From: Pirellula sp. SH-Sr6A
Lineage (GTDB): Bacteria; Planctomycetota; Planctomycetia; Pirellulales; Pirellulaceae
Direction: 5' to 3'
Assembly (NCBI RefSeq): GCF_001610875.1
Contig: NZ_CP011272.1
Location: forward strand, 4,259,988 to 4,323,987
Length of the DNA: 64,000 nt
The notes below the pieces were generated by a model. It did no database searches, was not told the origin of the DNA, and saw only the letters and a list, made by a program, of their open reading frames with translations. This document shows, piece after piece, positions 1 through 9,174 of the stretch. The number at the start of each line of letters is the position of its first letter. The stretch's first letter is position 1. Both the position numbers and the translations under genes were made by a program.

Positions 1-1107
1 TGCTTGAATGATGTAATTCGCCGACCGAAATTCGTTCGGGTCAGGCGACGCGATACGTTGGAATTGATTGATGACGGTCGCGTTCTCGATCCACCGCTCT
101 GCAATGGGGATGTCTTGATTGGTCCCGAATTTCGCAAGAGCCTGCATGGCCAGTTCGAACGACTCGGAATCTTTGATTGCGTCATCCTGCGACAAGTACT
201 CGATGGCCACTTGCCGGGCCGCGGGAATCTCACCATTGAAGCAGGTTAAAAAAACCATTCGCTTGTCGGTGGCGCGGACGGCGAATTTGGAGTAGAGAGA
301 GGATAAAGCGTTGGGGGTCTGTTTGTTGAGCGACAGGTAGGTCGCGAAGGGACTCCGGGAGAAAACGCGGTGGCTGGTTCGTTCCAAGCCCAGATCCAGT
401 TTGTCTTCGCAAAGGGCCACTAAGTAAGCCAGTGCGATGCCATCTTCGGAAGTCACTTCCCCCGCGATGTCGAGCCGTTGGGAGATATTCCCCGCGACCA
501 AACTGGCTTGCTTATACGCTTCGTCGGCCGTTTCGATTTTCGTATAGATCAGGGAAGGAAACGGTTGCAGCAGTTGCAAGAACATCGCCTTGGTCTTCCG
601 ATCGGAAAACCCGGTAGCCATGCTAAAGCTGATCCAACCTTGGAATTCATGTGTCGGACTAAGCTCTCGGGAGCGGAGGAATTCACGCGTAATCCGTTGT
701 TTGCGTTCCTCCTTTCGCTTGGCGACGATTCCACTCAGCCGGGCTTTGGCTTCCGGAGAGCGGAGCGAACCGAGAGCGTTTTCAAGATCGGAAAGGTAAT
801 CTTCGCCGAGGGCAGCAATCGCTTCGGTGGCATCTTCGCGTGTCTGAAACCGCGGTGCCGAAAGGTCTTCGATCCACTTCGCTAGTTGGCCCCGCTCCTC
901 ATCGTTTCGGTTCTCGGCATTCTCGCGCGGGGGCACTACCAGACCAAGCTGTTCCGTCGGGGTGGCCGCGTCTTGTCCATTTTGAGCGAGACCAACTCGG
1001 ACGGTGGAGAAAAAGGACGCCATCCCAAGACACCCAACGATCCAGCCACGCGTCCATTTCGGGCGATCGAAAAGGAGTGTCGAATAAGCGGGGGGGCCGT
1101 CGGTCAT
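1..1107 (-). CDS. Secreted or membrane-anchored, probably HEAT-like protein, 3'-truncated
   Basis: Translating the minus strand from the ATG at 1107 gives one open frame of 369 codons that runs off the left edge without a stop, so the C-terminus is missing. Residues about 17-42 form a hydrophobic signal or anchor ending near GLAQ. Residues about 77-127 (WIEDLSAPRFQTRE, then a leucine/alanine-rich stretch with SPEAKARL) resemble the short helical HEAT-like motif of planctomycete secreted proteins; this is inference from pattern. The remainder is helical and rich in Leu/Ala/Glu, with no catalytic motif seen. It probably lies in the periplasm or at a membrane as a scaffold. The function is unknown to me. 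The complete open frame and signal make the gene call fairly safe. Confidence 0.7.
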   Translation of the reverse strand, partial: MTDGPPAYSTLLFDRPKWTRGWIVGCLGMASFFSTVRVGLAQNGQDAATPTEQLGLVVPPRENAENRNDEERGQLAKWIEDLSAPRFQTREDATEAIAALGEDYLSDLENALGSLRSPEAKARLSGIVAKRKEERKQRITREFLRSRELSPTHEFQGWISFSMATGFSDRKTKAMFLQLLQPFPSLIYTKIETADEAYKQASLVAGNISQRLDIAGEVTSEDGIALAYLVALCEDKLDLGLERTSHRVFSRSPFATYLSLNKQTPNALSSLYSKFAVRATDKRMVFLTCFNGEIPAARQVAIEYLSQDDAIKDSESFELAMQALAKFGTNQDIPIAERWIENATVINQFQRIASPDPNEFRSANYIIQA

Positions 1108-1633
1108 AGGGTGGTCGAAACGTGAATGCGTTCAGGGGTGGCCTCGGTAGATCGTTTTGCACTCGGTGCAGAAACGCCGTCCAAGTGTAAGGATAGGGAC
1201 TTTCCCGTTGGAATGCCACCGGCCAAAAGGAGCTTGCGCGGATTCGCTAGGCGGCAAAGTCCTCGCGCTTCAACGCTCGACCGTAGAACTTCTCTGCGCG
1301 GCCCGCAACAAAACTTCTTGCTCCCCTCGTACGAGCGAGGTAGACTAGTGATGTTTTCAGGGATTTGCGGCCGCTTGCAGCCTCACTGCTAAAAAGCCAC
1401 TGTTGTTCGCCGAACGCCATTTTGCGGTCGAGCCACAGCGTTCTTACCCGCGGGTGCCTGGAGGGATTTCTTGCCAGGGCCTTCGTCCCATTCGGACACC
1501 AGCTTCTACGCGGAGAGTCGCTCTCAGACACCGAGTTGTTGTCGATCCGTTTTCTCGGGAAACATTCCATGGGTCTTGTTTGTTGATTGTTCGATCGAGC
1601 AAGGCATGGTTCCTCCACAAGGGTGCTCCGTTC
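1108..1633. other. Intergenic region, no gene supported
   Basis: About 525 bases separate the truncated minus-strand gene from the PLP enzyme pair. Open frames on both strands here have no recognisable domain or signal peptide, and they overlap better-supported genes. I see no SAM or SAH riboswitch core in front of the sulfur-amino-acid genes, and no tRNA. The stretch presumably carries the promoters of both divergent units. Confidence 0.5.
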
Positions 1634-2905
1634 ATGAATGCTGAATCCGCGTTGTCTTCGAAAGAGAAAGACCCTTCCACCCAAACCTCCTCCAGTTCCA
1701 ATACCGATCGCATGAATTTCGAACCCACCGCGCGGCGAGCAGGATTCAGTACCACCAGCGTTCATGCTGGCGAGGCCCGTCAAAAGCCTAATGCTGCCAT
1801 CACCGACTCGATTTGCTGTGCCAGCACCTACACCTTCGAGTCGACTCAAAGCATCCTCGACTACATCACGGAGAAGCAAGATCGTGAGGAGTATGGTCGT
1901 TACGGAAATCCAAACGAGAAGGTGGTCGAGCGAAAGTTGGCCGCTCTCGATCATGCAGAGGATGCGATCATATATTCTAGCGGAATGGCAGCGATTGTCG
2001 GACTACTGATGGCCAAACTCAGTTCCGGCGACGAGATTGTTTTCTTTGACCAGTGCTATCACCGAAGCCGCGAGTTTTGCGCCAAGCACTTGTCGCGATT
2101 TGGCGTGGTCACCCGGCAAGTCAAAACGGGGGATTATGCTGCCATGGAGGCTGCGATCAACGAGCGGACCAAGATGATCGTCAGCGAGTCGCCGACCAAC
2201 CCTCACTTGAGCTGCATCGATCTGGAACAATTCGTTGCGATTGGGAAAGCGCATGAAGTCGAGACATTGATCGATGCGACTCTGGCGACTCCGTACAATC
2301 TGCAACCGATTGACTATGGTGTCGACTATGTTTGGCACTCCGCGACGAAATACATGGGGGGCCATAACGATTTGCTCGCCGGCGTCATTTGCGGTAGCAA
2401 AGAGAAACTGGAAGATGTACGCAAGCTCCGTGGGATCCTGGGAGGGATCAATTCTCCGCACAACATGTATTTGCTGGAACGGGGCTTGAAGACGTTCGCA
2501 CTGCGAATGGAAAGGCACAATGAAAACGGAATGCGAATCGCGCAATTCCTCGCCAATCACCCTCGGATCGAACACGTTTATTATCCCGGCCTCGAATCGC
2601 ATCCCACGCACGAAGTCGCGAAGAGGACGATGCGCGGTTACGGTGGCTTGATCACGTTTTTGGTCAAGGATGCGGATTGGAAAGAAACAGGTGCCGTCAT
2701 CGATGCGTGCCGAATCCCTCGCATCGCTCCGAGTTTGGGGGGTGTGGAGTCGTTGATCGAGCAACCTCTGGTCATGAGTTATTTCGATTACAAGCCGGAG
2801 GAGCGGGCCAAGTTCGGGATCGCGGACAACATGATCCGAATGGCTTGTGGAATCGAAGACGCAGACGACTTGATCGCAGACTTGAAACAAGCATTGGAAT
2901 CATGA
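1634..2905 (+). CDS. Cys/Met-metabolism PLP-dependent enzyme (cystathionine gamma-synthase/lyase family)
   Basis: This is a fold-type I PLP enzyme of the trans-sulfuration family, 423 residues from the ATG at 1634. An ATG at 1712 is a possible alternative, since conserved sequence begins soon after it. The family hallmarks are visible: YGRYGNPNEKVVE near the phosphate-binding loop, the SSGMAAI loop, and the PLP lysine 239 in SATKYMGGH. SLGGVESLIEQP and the C-terminal arginine-containing RMACGIED follow. It overlaps the next homologous gene by ATGA, so the two are translationally coupled. Family members make or cleave cystathionine or use O-acyl homoserine in the cytosol. The exact reaction (MetB, MetC, MetZ or lyase) cannot be told from sequence alone. 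Confidence 0.85.
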   Translation: MNAESALSSKEKDPSTQTSSSSNTDRMNFEPTARRAGFSTTSVHAGEARQKPNAAITDSICCASTYTFESTQSILDYITEKQDREEYGRYGNPNEKVVERKLAALDHAEDAIIYSSGMAAIVGLLMAKLSSGDEIVFFDQCYHRSREFCAKHLSRFGVVTRQVKTGDYAAMEAAINERTKMIVSESPTNPHLSCIDLEQFVAIGKAHEVETLIDATLATPYNLQPIDYGVDYVWHSATKYMGGHNDLLAGVICGSKEKLEDVRKLRGILGGINSPHNMYLLERGLKTFALRMERHNENGMRIAQFLANHPRIEHVYYPGLESHPTHEVAKRTMRGYGGLITFLVKDADWKETGAVIDACRIPRIAPSLGGVESLIEQPLVMSYFDYKPEERAKFGIADNMIRMACGIEDADDLIADLKQALES

Positions 2906-4053
2906 AATTTCGCACGCGGGCAATCCATGTTGGCTCCGAACCTGACCCAGCTACCGGCGCGGTCGTACCACCCATTTATCTAGCTACCACTTACGTTCAG
3001 CCCGGTGCGGGAACGTGGGGGGCTTTCGATTACTCCCGAAGCGGTTCGCCGACGCGAGCGGGTGTCGAACGCACCCTCGCGGATTTAGAGGGAGGTTGCG
3101 GGGCGCTGGCATTCTCCTCCGGGATGGCAGCCATTCACGGCGCGACGATGCTGCTCCGCAGCGGTGATCACATCGTCGCCGGAAGCGATATATACGGCGG
3201 AGCGTACCGATTGCTCCACAAGATTTGCAACCGATCCGGGATCTCTGTTTCGCTCACCCCGGTCAACGATTTGAAGCAGTTCGAAGCGGCGATGCGGCCG
3301 AACACAAAGATGGTCTGGGTCGAGAGTATCGGCAATCCATTGATGTCGATCCCCGATTTGCCCGCGATCGCCGAGATCGCGCACCGCCATGGTGCTTGGT
3401 TGGGTGTCGATAGCACTTTCACATCGCCAGCCATCATGCGACCGCTCGAACTCGGTGCCGACATCGTAATGCACTCAGCGACGAAGTATCTTGGCGGACA
3501 CAGCGATTGCCTCGCCGGAGTGTTGGCGACCAAGGATCCGGAGTTGCATAAAGAGCTCTACTTCATTCAAAATGCAACCGGAGCGGTTCTCGCCGGTCTG
3601 GAATGTTTCCTGCTTCAACGCGGGATCAAGACCCTGGACCTTCGCATGAAGGAGCAATCCCAAGCGGCGCTGGAAATCGCGCAATGGCTCGAAACCCATC
3701 CGTTGGTCAGCCGGGTCCTTTACCCTGGCCTCGAAAGCCATCCGCAACACGATTTGGCAAAGCGACTGATGGGAGATCGGTTTGGTGCTGTCGTATCCTT
3801 TGAGATTCGAGGCGATTTCGCTCAGACGAAGAAAGTGTGTGAGTCGACCAAGCTCTTTGGACTCGCCGTGAGCCTTGGAGCCGTCGAATCGCTCATCGAG
3901 CAACCCGCCTCGATGTCCCACGCCAGCTACGATGCGGCCGCCCGCGCCAAATTCGGAATCGTCGACTCCCTCATCCGAATTTCGGTTGGGCTCGAAGACA
4001 TCGAAGACCTCAAGGCAGATATCGATCAAGCCCTCCACATCGCGTGCACTTGA
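2902..4053 (+). CDS. Second Cys/Met-metabolism PLP-dependent enzyme (cystathionine gamma-lyase/synthase-like)
   Basis: This 383-residue protein starts at the ATG inside the ATGA overlap with the preceding paralogue. It opens with the classic family N-terminus (TRAIHVGSEPDPATGAV, then PPIYLATTY). It continues with YSRSGSPTRAGVER, SSGMAAIHG, the PLP lysine 195 in SATKYLGGHSD, and SLGAVESLIEQPASMSH, and ends in the usual LEDIEDLKADIDQAL. All of this is typical of cystathionine gamma-synthase/beta-lyase/gamma-lyase enzymes of about 380 residues. Two adjacent, diverged copies suggest sequential steps of trans-sulfuration, or two subunits. That is inference, and substrate specificity is not readable here. 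Confidence 0.88.
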   Translation: MKFRTRAIHVGSEPDPATGAVVPPIYLATTYVQPGAGTWGAFDYSRSGSPTRAGVERTLADLEGGCGALAFSSGMAAIHGATMLLRSGDHIVAGSDIYGGAYRLLHKICNRSGISVSLTPVNDLKQFEAAMRPNTKMVWVESIGNPLMSIPDLPAIAEIAHRHGAWLGVDSTFTSPAIMRPLELGADIVMHSATKYLGGHSDCLAGVLATKDPELHKELYFIQNATGAVLAGLECFLLQRGIKTLDLRMKEQSQAALEIAQWLETHPLVSRVLYPGLESHPQHDLAKRLMGDRFGAVVSFEIRGDFAQTKKVCESTKLFGLAVSLGAVESLIEQPASMSHASYDAAARAKFGIVDSLIRISVGLEDIEDLKADIDQALHIACT

Positions 4054-4200
4054 TCAAGTATTGGAAGACCAAGAAAGTCACACGCGAGATATCGAGGGGG
4101 CGATGAAGGTTCTTGCAGTGCTGGGACCTCCAAGCCCGTGGTTCCAGCTAGACAGACGTTCATGTGTGGAGATGTTGGCTAACGGAGATTGGAGCGGACA

Positions 4201-4225
4201 GTTTCTCGCCAAGGCGCTAAGGCGC
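4201..4225 (+). repeat. Single arm of the CGCCAAGGCGC dispersed repeat
   Basis: The sequence GTTTCTCGCCAAGGCGCTAA followed by GGCGC is identical to the right arm of the inverted repeat found three times at 18751, 18973 and 19195. Only this arm is present here; the matching left arm GGCGCCTTGGCGAGAAAC was not seen upstream. It is probably a decayed or partial copy of the same element. Confidence 0.75.
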
Positions 4226-4395
4226 AAAGAAAAGAACCGAACGCAAGAGAAGGCGACGATTCAGCAAACGCGTCGGAAAGCGCGCGCTCTCAACAACGAC
4301 TCGGCATCCTCTCCGCGCCCTCCGCGGTTGAACCACCAAATCGGTTTCATGAGAAGACACCCAACCTTTGGGCTCCGCGAGTGGCGAGTGGCTTT

Positions 4396-4729
4396 AGTCC
4401 CTGTAGGGACGGCATAAACTAGTCCAGCCTTTCAGGGCTGGGTGGGATGCAACCCATGCCCGAAGTCCCAGTAGGGACGAAAGAATATCCCGGCATCGTG
4501 AAATTGTGTCGTCACGATGCGAGGCAATATCGAATGGGTGTGGCTTCTTGGTATGCGCCGTACGCGATGGATGGTATCGGGGTGCTTTGAAAAATTCGAA
4601 TCGCGTGCGGGTGAGATCTTGACGGGGGGCGTGGAAAACCATCTTTCGTCCCTACCGGGACTTGAGAGGCGTTCGCCTTTTACCCAGCCCTAAAGGGCTG
4701 GGCTATTCTATGCCGTCCCTACCGGGACT
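4396..4729. repeat. Large imperfect inverted repeat (two ~88-base arms)
   Basis: The left arm, 4396-4483, runs from AGTCCCTGTAGGGACGGCAT through CAGCCTTTCAGGGCTGGG to AGTCCCAGTAGGGACGAAAG. The right arm, 4643-4729, is its reverse complement with scattered differences. Each arm is itself built of short palindromes: two AGTCCC-N-GTAGGGAC-type units around one CAGCCC-AGGGCTG unit. A unique spacer of about 160 bases lies between the arms, and a further half unit follows at 4741-4756. This is REP/BIME-like architecture; no RAYT transposase is visible in the window. Confidence 0.8.
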
Positions 4730-4836
4730 AAGACCAGAACGTCCTTACCGGGACTAAAGCCAAGGAAACCGGTTCACGAGGCTACGGAACGGCATCGGTT
4801 GGCATCCATTCTGGATGCAATATCCTTTATGAAACA

Positions 4837-4870
4837 AGCCGGCGGTGTCGCTAACGCTCAACCGCCGGCT
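4837..4870. repeat. Perfect 10-bp hairpin repeat (AGCCGGCGGT)
   Basis: AGCCGGCGGT at 4837-4846 pairs perfectly with ACCGCCGGCT at 4861-4870 across a 14-base loop containing GTCGCTAACGCTCA. The stem is almost entirely G-C. There is no T-tract on either side, so it is not a standard intrinsic terminator. It looks like one unit of a dispersed intergenic hairpin family. Confidence 0.65.
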
Positions 4871-5154
4871 ACAAGCTGCTATGCCTTCGGCATTCATTTG
4901 GCATTACAAAGCGCTCGGTTTAAACCTCGGCGTGAGCGGACGATAGGCTAAAGAAATCGAAGGCACCTATTCTTTGGTCCCATCATAGGTCTTCCCTCCG
5001 CGTCTCTCCTCGCCCTCCGCGGTGAATCGTTTTCTAGGCCGAAATACGCCGACGATTTCCAAAAGTTCGTCCGCCAAGGACTCTTCGAAGAGTCACACGT
5101 TGCCACTAGCGCCATGTAAGAAAAATCAGCGCCCCCGCGTTTCCATGCTTGAAA

Positions 5155-6330
5155 TCAAAACTTTCCCGGATCCGGGGGCGTTTCCTTGTATGGATTGGAT
5201 CCCTTTCCAACGGCCCAAACACTGGGCGTTCGAACACCTGGACGGACTTCTCCTGTTGGGATGATGTATTTCCCTCGCCACCAAACGGTCGTCGTCGTGA
5301 CAGGAGCCACGGGGGATTCTCCCCCAACGCTCCACTGACGTTTCTCCATGTCATAAACATACTCCGACCCAGAAAAGCCCGGGTGATCGCTCGAAGGAGC
5401 GAGAGAAGCCCGCGAACCCGTATCCCCTCCAAAGATGCGCAGAACTCCTTGCTGCACCCAAGCCGGCGAAGGGGATGCTGCGAGCGGCGTCGGCATATCG
5501 AGAATCTGCTCCCAACCCCGTTGTGGGGAATAAATAAAAGCGTCTTGCAAATAGCGTCGGACCGGCTTTCCCTTCGCATCGGCTGACAAGGCGACTCCTC
5601 CCGCGAGCAAGACTGTGTCGTTGATCGCTGCTGCGGTGGCGAGCATCCGAGGAGCCCCAGGCCAGGCTGGGAGCGATTCCCATCGCCAATCGGTCGAACC
5701 ATCGGTCGTCGCAAACGCTTCAAGTGTTTTGCGTTCCCAACGCAGTCGGAGAAAGGCTGACGAAGACTGCGTGGCATCCGGAGTCTCGCTCCCGCCCATC
5801 ACATACAGATACCCGCCGGATTGCACTCCGCACATATTGGCGAGTGGTTTGGGTAACGATGGAAGCGGGATCTCTTCCAAAGCGTTGGTGCGATCGGAAC
5901 TTCTATCGCGTTGCAATAGAAATACGGCATCGCGGTGCTTGTGGGCGTTGCTTCCGCCAATGCACACCATTCCCTCGGCGGTCGTGATGGAAACACCATA
6001 CCCAATCTCTTCGCGGAAGTCGTCTGATTGGACCCACGACGAGTCCGGGCTCGTCAAGCGATACCGTTTGCGACTCCACTGTTTGATACCACCTTCCCAA
6101 GGCGGCGCGATCGGAAAATTGGCTCCCCCGAGGACAATCAGTTCCTCGTCGACGAGCCCGACGAAAGCACCGGCGAATCCATGCGGATCGGGTAACGGGG
6201 GCAGCTTCTGCCAATCCATTTGCCCCTGCGATGCTCCGTAAAACAGCAATCCCACTCCAAGTGCGATCCCAAGAGCATCTATCCGACACGAGCGGATTCG
6301 CTGAAGAATGGAACAAATAGATGCACCCAT
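5155..6330 (-). CDS. Kelch-type beta-propeller, NanM/cyclically permuted mutarotase-like
   Basis: This 391-residue protein has an N-terminal hydrophobic segment (about residues 20-37), so it is exported or anchored. Kelch-type repeats follow, with motifs such as LIVLGGANFP, MVCIGGSN, LYVMGGSE, VLLAGGVAL and LRIFGGDTGS. The early LPPLPDPHGFAGAF followed by GGANFPIAPPWEGG matches the N-acetylneuraminate epimerase/cyclically permuted mutarotase family. Members of that family convert sialic acid anomers in the periplasm, and planctomycetes carry many diverged copies. It lies downstream of the dehydrogenase on the same strand, with almost no gap. Sugar specificity is inference only. Confidence 0.75.
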   Translation of the reverse strand: MGASICSILQRIRSCRIDALGIALGVGLLFYGASQGQMDWQKLPPLPDPHGFAGAFVGLVDEELIVLGGANFPIAPPWEGGIKQWSRKRYRLTSPDSSWVQSDDFREEIGYGVSITTAEGMVCIGGSNAHKHRDAVFLLQRDRSSDRTNALEEIPLPSLPKPLANMCGVQSGGYLYVMGGSETPDATQSSSAFLRLRWERKTLEAFATTDGSTDWRWESLPAWPGAPRMLATAAAINDTVLLAGGVALSADAKGKPVRRYLQDAFIYSPQRGWEQILDMPTPLAASPSPAWVQQGVLRIFGGDTGSRASLAPSSDHPGFSGSEYVYDMEKRQWSVGGESPVAPVTTTTVWWRGKYIIPTGEVRPGVRTPSVWAVGKGSNPYKETPPDPGKF

Positions 6331-9174
6331 TTAATCGTCCTCGCGGGTGCATTCTTCCAATAAGTGCATAAGGCTATGCCAAGGCTTGCCGCTGCTGCTC
6401 GACAAACTGATCGCGCACGATCTCGCGTTGGTGTACCCCACCGAGCAACCCGCCTGCTCCATATTGGGGCCTACATTGGCCCCCGCGCTGAGTATCAAGC
6501 CCGGGATTTCGAATCCTCTGTCTCCCCCCATGCCGCAGCAACGGCCTTCGTGCGGCTGTATGACTTGATCGGAGCAAGCGTTCGCGACCGCGAGCATCGA
6601 GCCGTCCAGACCGCTCTTCTGATTCGAGCAGACCGAATGGATGGCGATCGGGTCGCTTATTTTACGGATTCGAAGATGAGGAAGCATCGCCTCGGCAAAC
6701 TCAACAGAATCGAGAATTCGCAAACGTTGCAATCTTTCCTTTCGAACCGGATCGAGATCGATCATCCCTGTCTTTAAGAAAGTCGTGCAGGAACCGAGAT
6801 CCAGAACGACGGGGCGCTCGCCACGATCGGACCATTCCCACATAGCATCAACCCACTCCGCTTGTTTGGCGAGCGCCGGTTCCATGAACCCCTTCGACGC
6901 AAACGCTTGTCCACAACATAGCCCTTGCATGCCCGATGGAATATGAATCTTTGCGTTGGCTCTCCCGGCGACTTGGACGAGCGGTGCTATGGTTCCCCCG
7001 AACATGCGGGACATGCACGTGGGCATATAGATCCATTCCGCGGTCTCGGCGTCGCTGAGCAGCGAACGGTAGGCTGGATCCCAGTCCTGCGAAATCCCTG
7101 CGTGCCATTGCGGAAAACCGGGTAGAACGTAGGCAATCCAGGAGGTCAGCGAGGTCAGCAAGTCATCGCCGAGAAAAAAACTAGTTGCTGCACCGGTGGC
7201 AATGGCGCTCGAGGCAAGACCTTCCGCGATACCAAAATTCTTCGCAACCGATTTAGCAACCTCTCGTTCTACAGAGGTCTTCGATTCGGCTCGTAGCTGT
7301 TTGATCAAATCACCGGTGTTGATGGCCACTGGGCAATCGAGTGCGCACAAGCCATCGGTCGCGCAAGTCGCTTTTCCGGCGAACTCGTAGTCTCGATCCA
7401 ATTGTTTCGCGAGCTCGATTTGTCCTGCAGCTATCATGCGTGCTCGTGCGCGGCGAAGGACAATACGCTGCCTGGGCGAAAGGGTGAAATCGCGGCTAGG
7501 ACATCGGGGCTCGCAGGCTCCGCATTCAATGCACTTGTCGACGACATCTTCTACTACCGGTAGGTCTTTGATGTGATCCAGGTGAATCGTTGGTTTGCTG
7601 GAGAGAATTACATCGGGATTGAGGAGTCCATGGGGATCGACGGCACGTTTCAGCCTCCGCATGATCTCCACCGCTTCGGTTCCCCATTCGGTTTCGACAA
7701 AGGGAGCCATGTTTCGTCCCGTGCCATGTTCCGCTTTGAGAGCACCATCGAATCGATGGACCACGAGATCGACCATTTCGTCGATGAATCGAGAGTACTG
7801 GTCGATGTCCTTCTGCCCATTCATAGCCTGCGAGATGACAAAGTGCAGATTCCCATCGCGCGCATGTCCAAAGATGATGCCATTGGAGTATTGATGTTTG
7901 GCAAAGAGCTCTTGCAATGATTCGATCGCTTCCCCCAGCCTTTCAAGTGGGAAGGTTACATCCTCCAGAATCGCTGCTTCACCACGTCCGCGGACCGCTG
8001 CCACCGCCGGATACATTCCTTTGCGAAGCTTCCAGAGATTGGCCTGCTCTTTTTTGTTCTGAGTAAATTGAACGGAAGACAGGGCACGCATGTTCGGTGC
8101 ACACTGCGAGGTGAATCGTTCCAGTTTGTCCGAGAGGGCATCCGCGTCGGGAGCTTGGAATTCAAACAGCAATCCCATGAGCTGCTGATGATCTCGCAGC
8201 CTGTCGGAAAGTCCATCTGGGACTCCATCCAAGTTTCGAATTGACTCGAGGGATGCTCGGTCCATGAATTCGACTGCATCGCACTGGACATCGATCAAAT
8301 CGGGAATGATCCCGCAAGCCGCATGTGCATCGGCAAAGAAGGCGAGCGCGGTGGCTTTTTCAGGATGATCAGGGAGCGTTCGCAACACAGCTTCAGAAAT
8401 GAAGGCGAGGGTCCCTTCACCACCGATCAGCAAATGGGAGAGGATATCCAATGGCCGCTCGTAGTCGACCAATGCGTTCAACGAATATCCAACGGTGTTC
8501 TTTTGCAAGTACTTTCGCCGGATCTTGTCGTGCAAGTCGCTGTTGGTGAGTACCGCATGGCGCAGAGCCCGCAACTCAGATGCGAGACCGCTTTGCTCTT
8601 TTTCAAAGCGATCCGCTTCGTGTTCGAGGGCTGTATCCCAAACGGATCCATCCGGGAGAATGAATCGGATTGATTCGACGGTGTGATAAGCATTGTTCGC
8701 GACGCCGCAGCACATGCCGCTGGAGTTGTTAGAAAGAATGCCCCCCATCATCGCGGATCCGATGGAGGAGGGATCGGGGCCAAGCTTTCGACCGAAGGGA
8801 CGCAGTTTGGCGTTCACCAAACCTCCGATCGCTCCACCCTGAACGCGCACACGAGCGCCACCGTCGATGGGCTGAATGTTGCGCCAGTAACGTCCGATAT
8901 CGACGAGCCAACCATCGGTGACCGATTGTCCAGAGAGGCTCGTTCCGCCGGCACGGAATGTCACCGGAACTCTCTCTCGCTGGGAGGCAGCAAAGATTTG
9001 TTGAATCTCTACCTCGTTCTCTGGCTGGAGCACCGCCTGCGGGACCAAGAGGTAAGGGCCCGCGTCGTTAGCAAACGCATAACGCTGCCATAGCTCGGTC
9101 AAGCTATGGCGACAGGGAAGAGGTCGAGACGAGGAATGGGACACAAGACGTTGTTGAGAAGCGTTATGAAGCAC
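6331..9174 (-). CDS. FAD-linked oxidase fused to Fe-S/CCG domains (D-2-hydroxyacid dehydrogenase type)
   Basis: This is a large flavin/iron-sulfur dehydrogenase, about 947 residues from the GTG at 9174. That GTG overlaps the TAG of the SMP-30 gene by one base and has AAGG six bases upstream. A longer frame back to an ATG at 9276 would run well into that gene. The FAD_binding_4 domain (about 30-190) contains VTFRAGGTSLSG and GPDPSSIGSAMMGG. An FAD-oxidase C domain follows, with AEHGTGRNMAP. 4Fe-4S motifs CIECGACEPRC (about 547) and CATDGLCALDC (about 603) come next. Two C-terminal CCG motifs, GLCCGQ and GRCCGMGG, lie near 750 and 873. The architecture equals GlcD/Dld plus GlcF/GlpC in one chain, as in YdiJ-like D-2-hydroxyglutarate or D-lactate dehydrogenases. 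Confidence 0.88.
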   Translation of the reverse strand: MLHNASQQRLVSHSSSRPLPCRHSLTELWQRYAFANDAGPYLLVPQAVLQPENEVEIQQIFAASQRERVPVTFRAGGTSLSGQSVTDGWLVDIGRYWRNIQPIDGGARVRVQGGAIGGLVNAKLRPFGRKLGPDPSSIGSAMMGGILSNNSSGMCCGVANNAYHTVESIRFILPDGSVWDTALEHEADRFEKEQSGLASELRALRHAVLTNSDLHDKIRRKYLQKNTVGYSLNALVDYERPLDILSHLLIGGEGTLAFISEAVLRTLPDHPEKATALAFFADAHAACGIIPDLIDVQCDAVEFMDRASLESIRNLDGVPDGLSDRLRDHQQLMGLLFEFQAPDADALSDKLERFTSQCAPNMRALSSVQFTQNKKEQANLWKLRKGMYPAVAAVRGRGEAAILEDVTFPLERLGEAIESLQELFAKHQYSNGIIFGHARDGNLHFVISQAMNGQKDIDQYSRFIDEMVDLVVHRFDGALKAEHGTGRNMAPFVETEWGTEAVEIMRRLKRAVDPHGLLNPDVILSSKPTIHLDHIKDLPVVEDVVDKCIECGACEPRCPSRDFTLSPRQRIVLRRARARMIAAGQIELAKQLDRDYEFAGKATCATDGLCALDCPVAINTGDLIKQLRAESKTSVEREVAKSVAKNFGIAEGLASSAIATGAATSFFLGDDLLTSLTSWIAYVLPGFPQWHAGISQDWDPAYRSLLSDAETAEWIYMPTCMSRMFGGTIAPLVQVAGRANAKIHIPSGMQGLCCGQAFASKGFMEPALAKQAEWVDAMWEWSDRGERPVVLDLGSCTTFLKTGMIDLDPVRKERLQRLRILDSVEFAEAMLPHLRIRKISDPIAIHSVCSNQKSGLDGSMLAVANACSDQVIQPHEGRCCGMGGDRGFEIPGLILSAGANVGPNMEQAGCSVGYTNARSCAISLSSSSGKPWHSLMHLLEECTREDD

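Larger units (their letters stand above)
4054..5154. other. Repeat-rich intergenic region without genes
   Basis: This 1.1 kb stretch between the PLP operon and the kelch gene has no convincing coding frame. It is a patchwork of dispersed elements. One arm of the CGCCAAGGCGC repeat lies at 4201-4225. CTCCGCG-type fragments lie near 4308 and 4990-5025. A large inverted repeat spans 4396-4729, and a CCGGCGG hairpin sits at 4837-4870. Similar junk-like palindromes between convergent planctomycete genes are familiar, and any role in termination or as mobile MITE/REP-like DNA is inference. Confidence 0.7.

Noticed and set aside
1108-1633. SAM/SAH riboswitch before the sulfur-amino-acid genes
   Set aside because: No conserved core or terminator hairpin could be recognised in the region.
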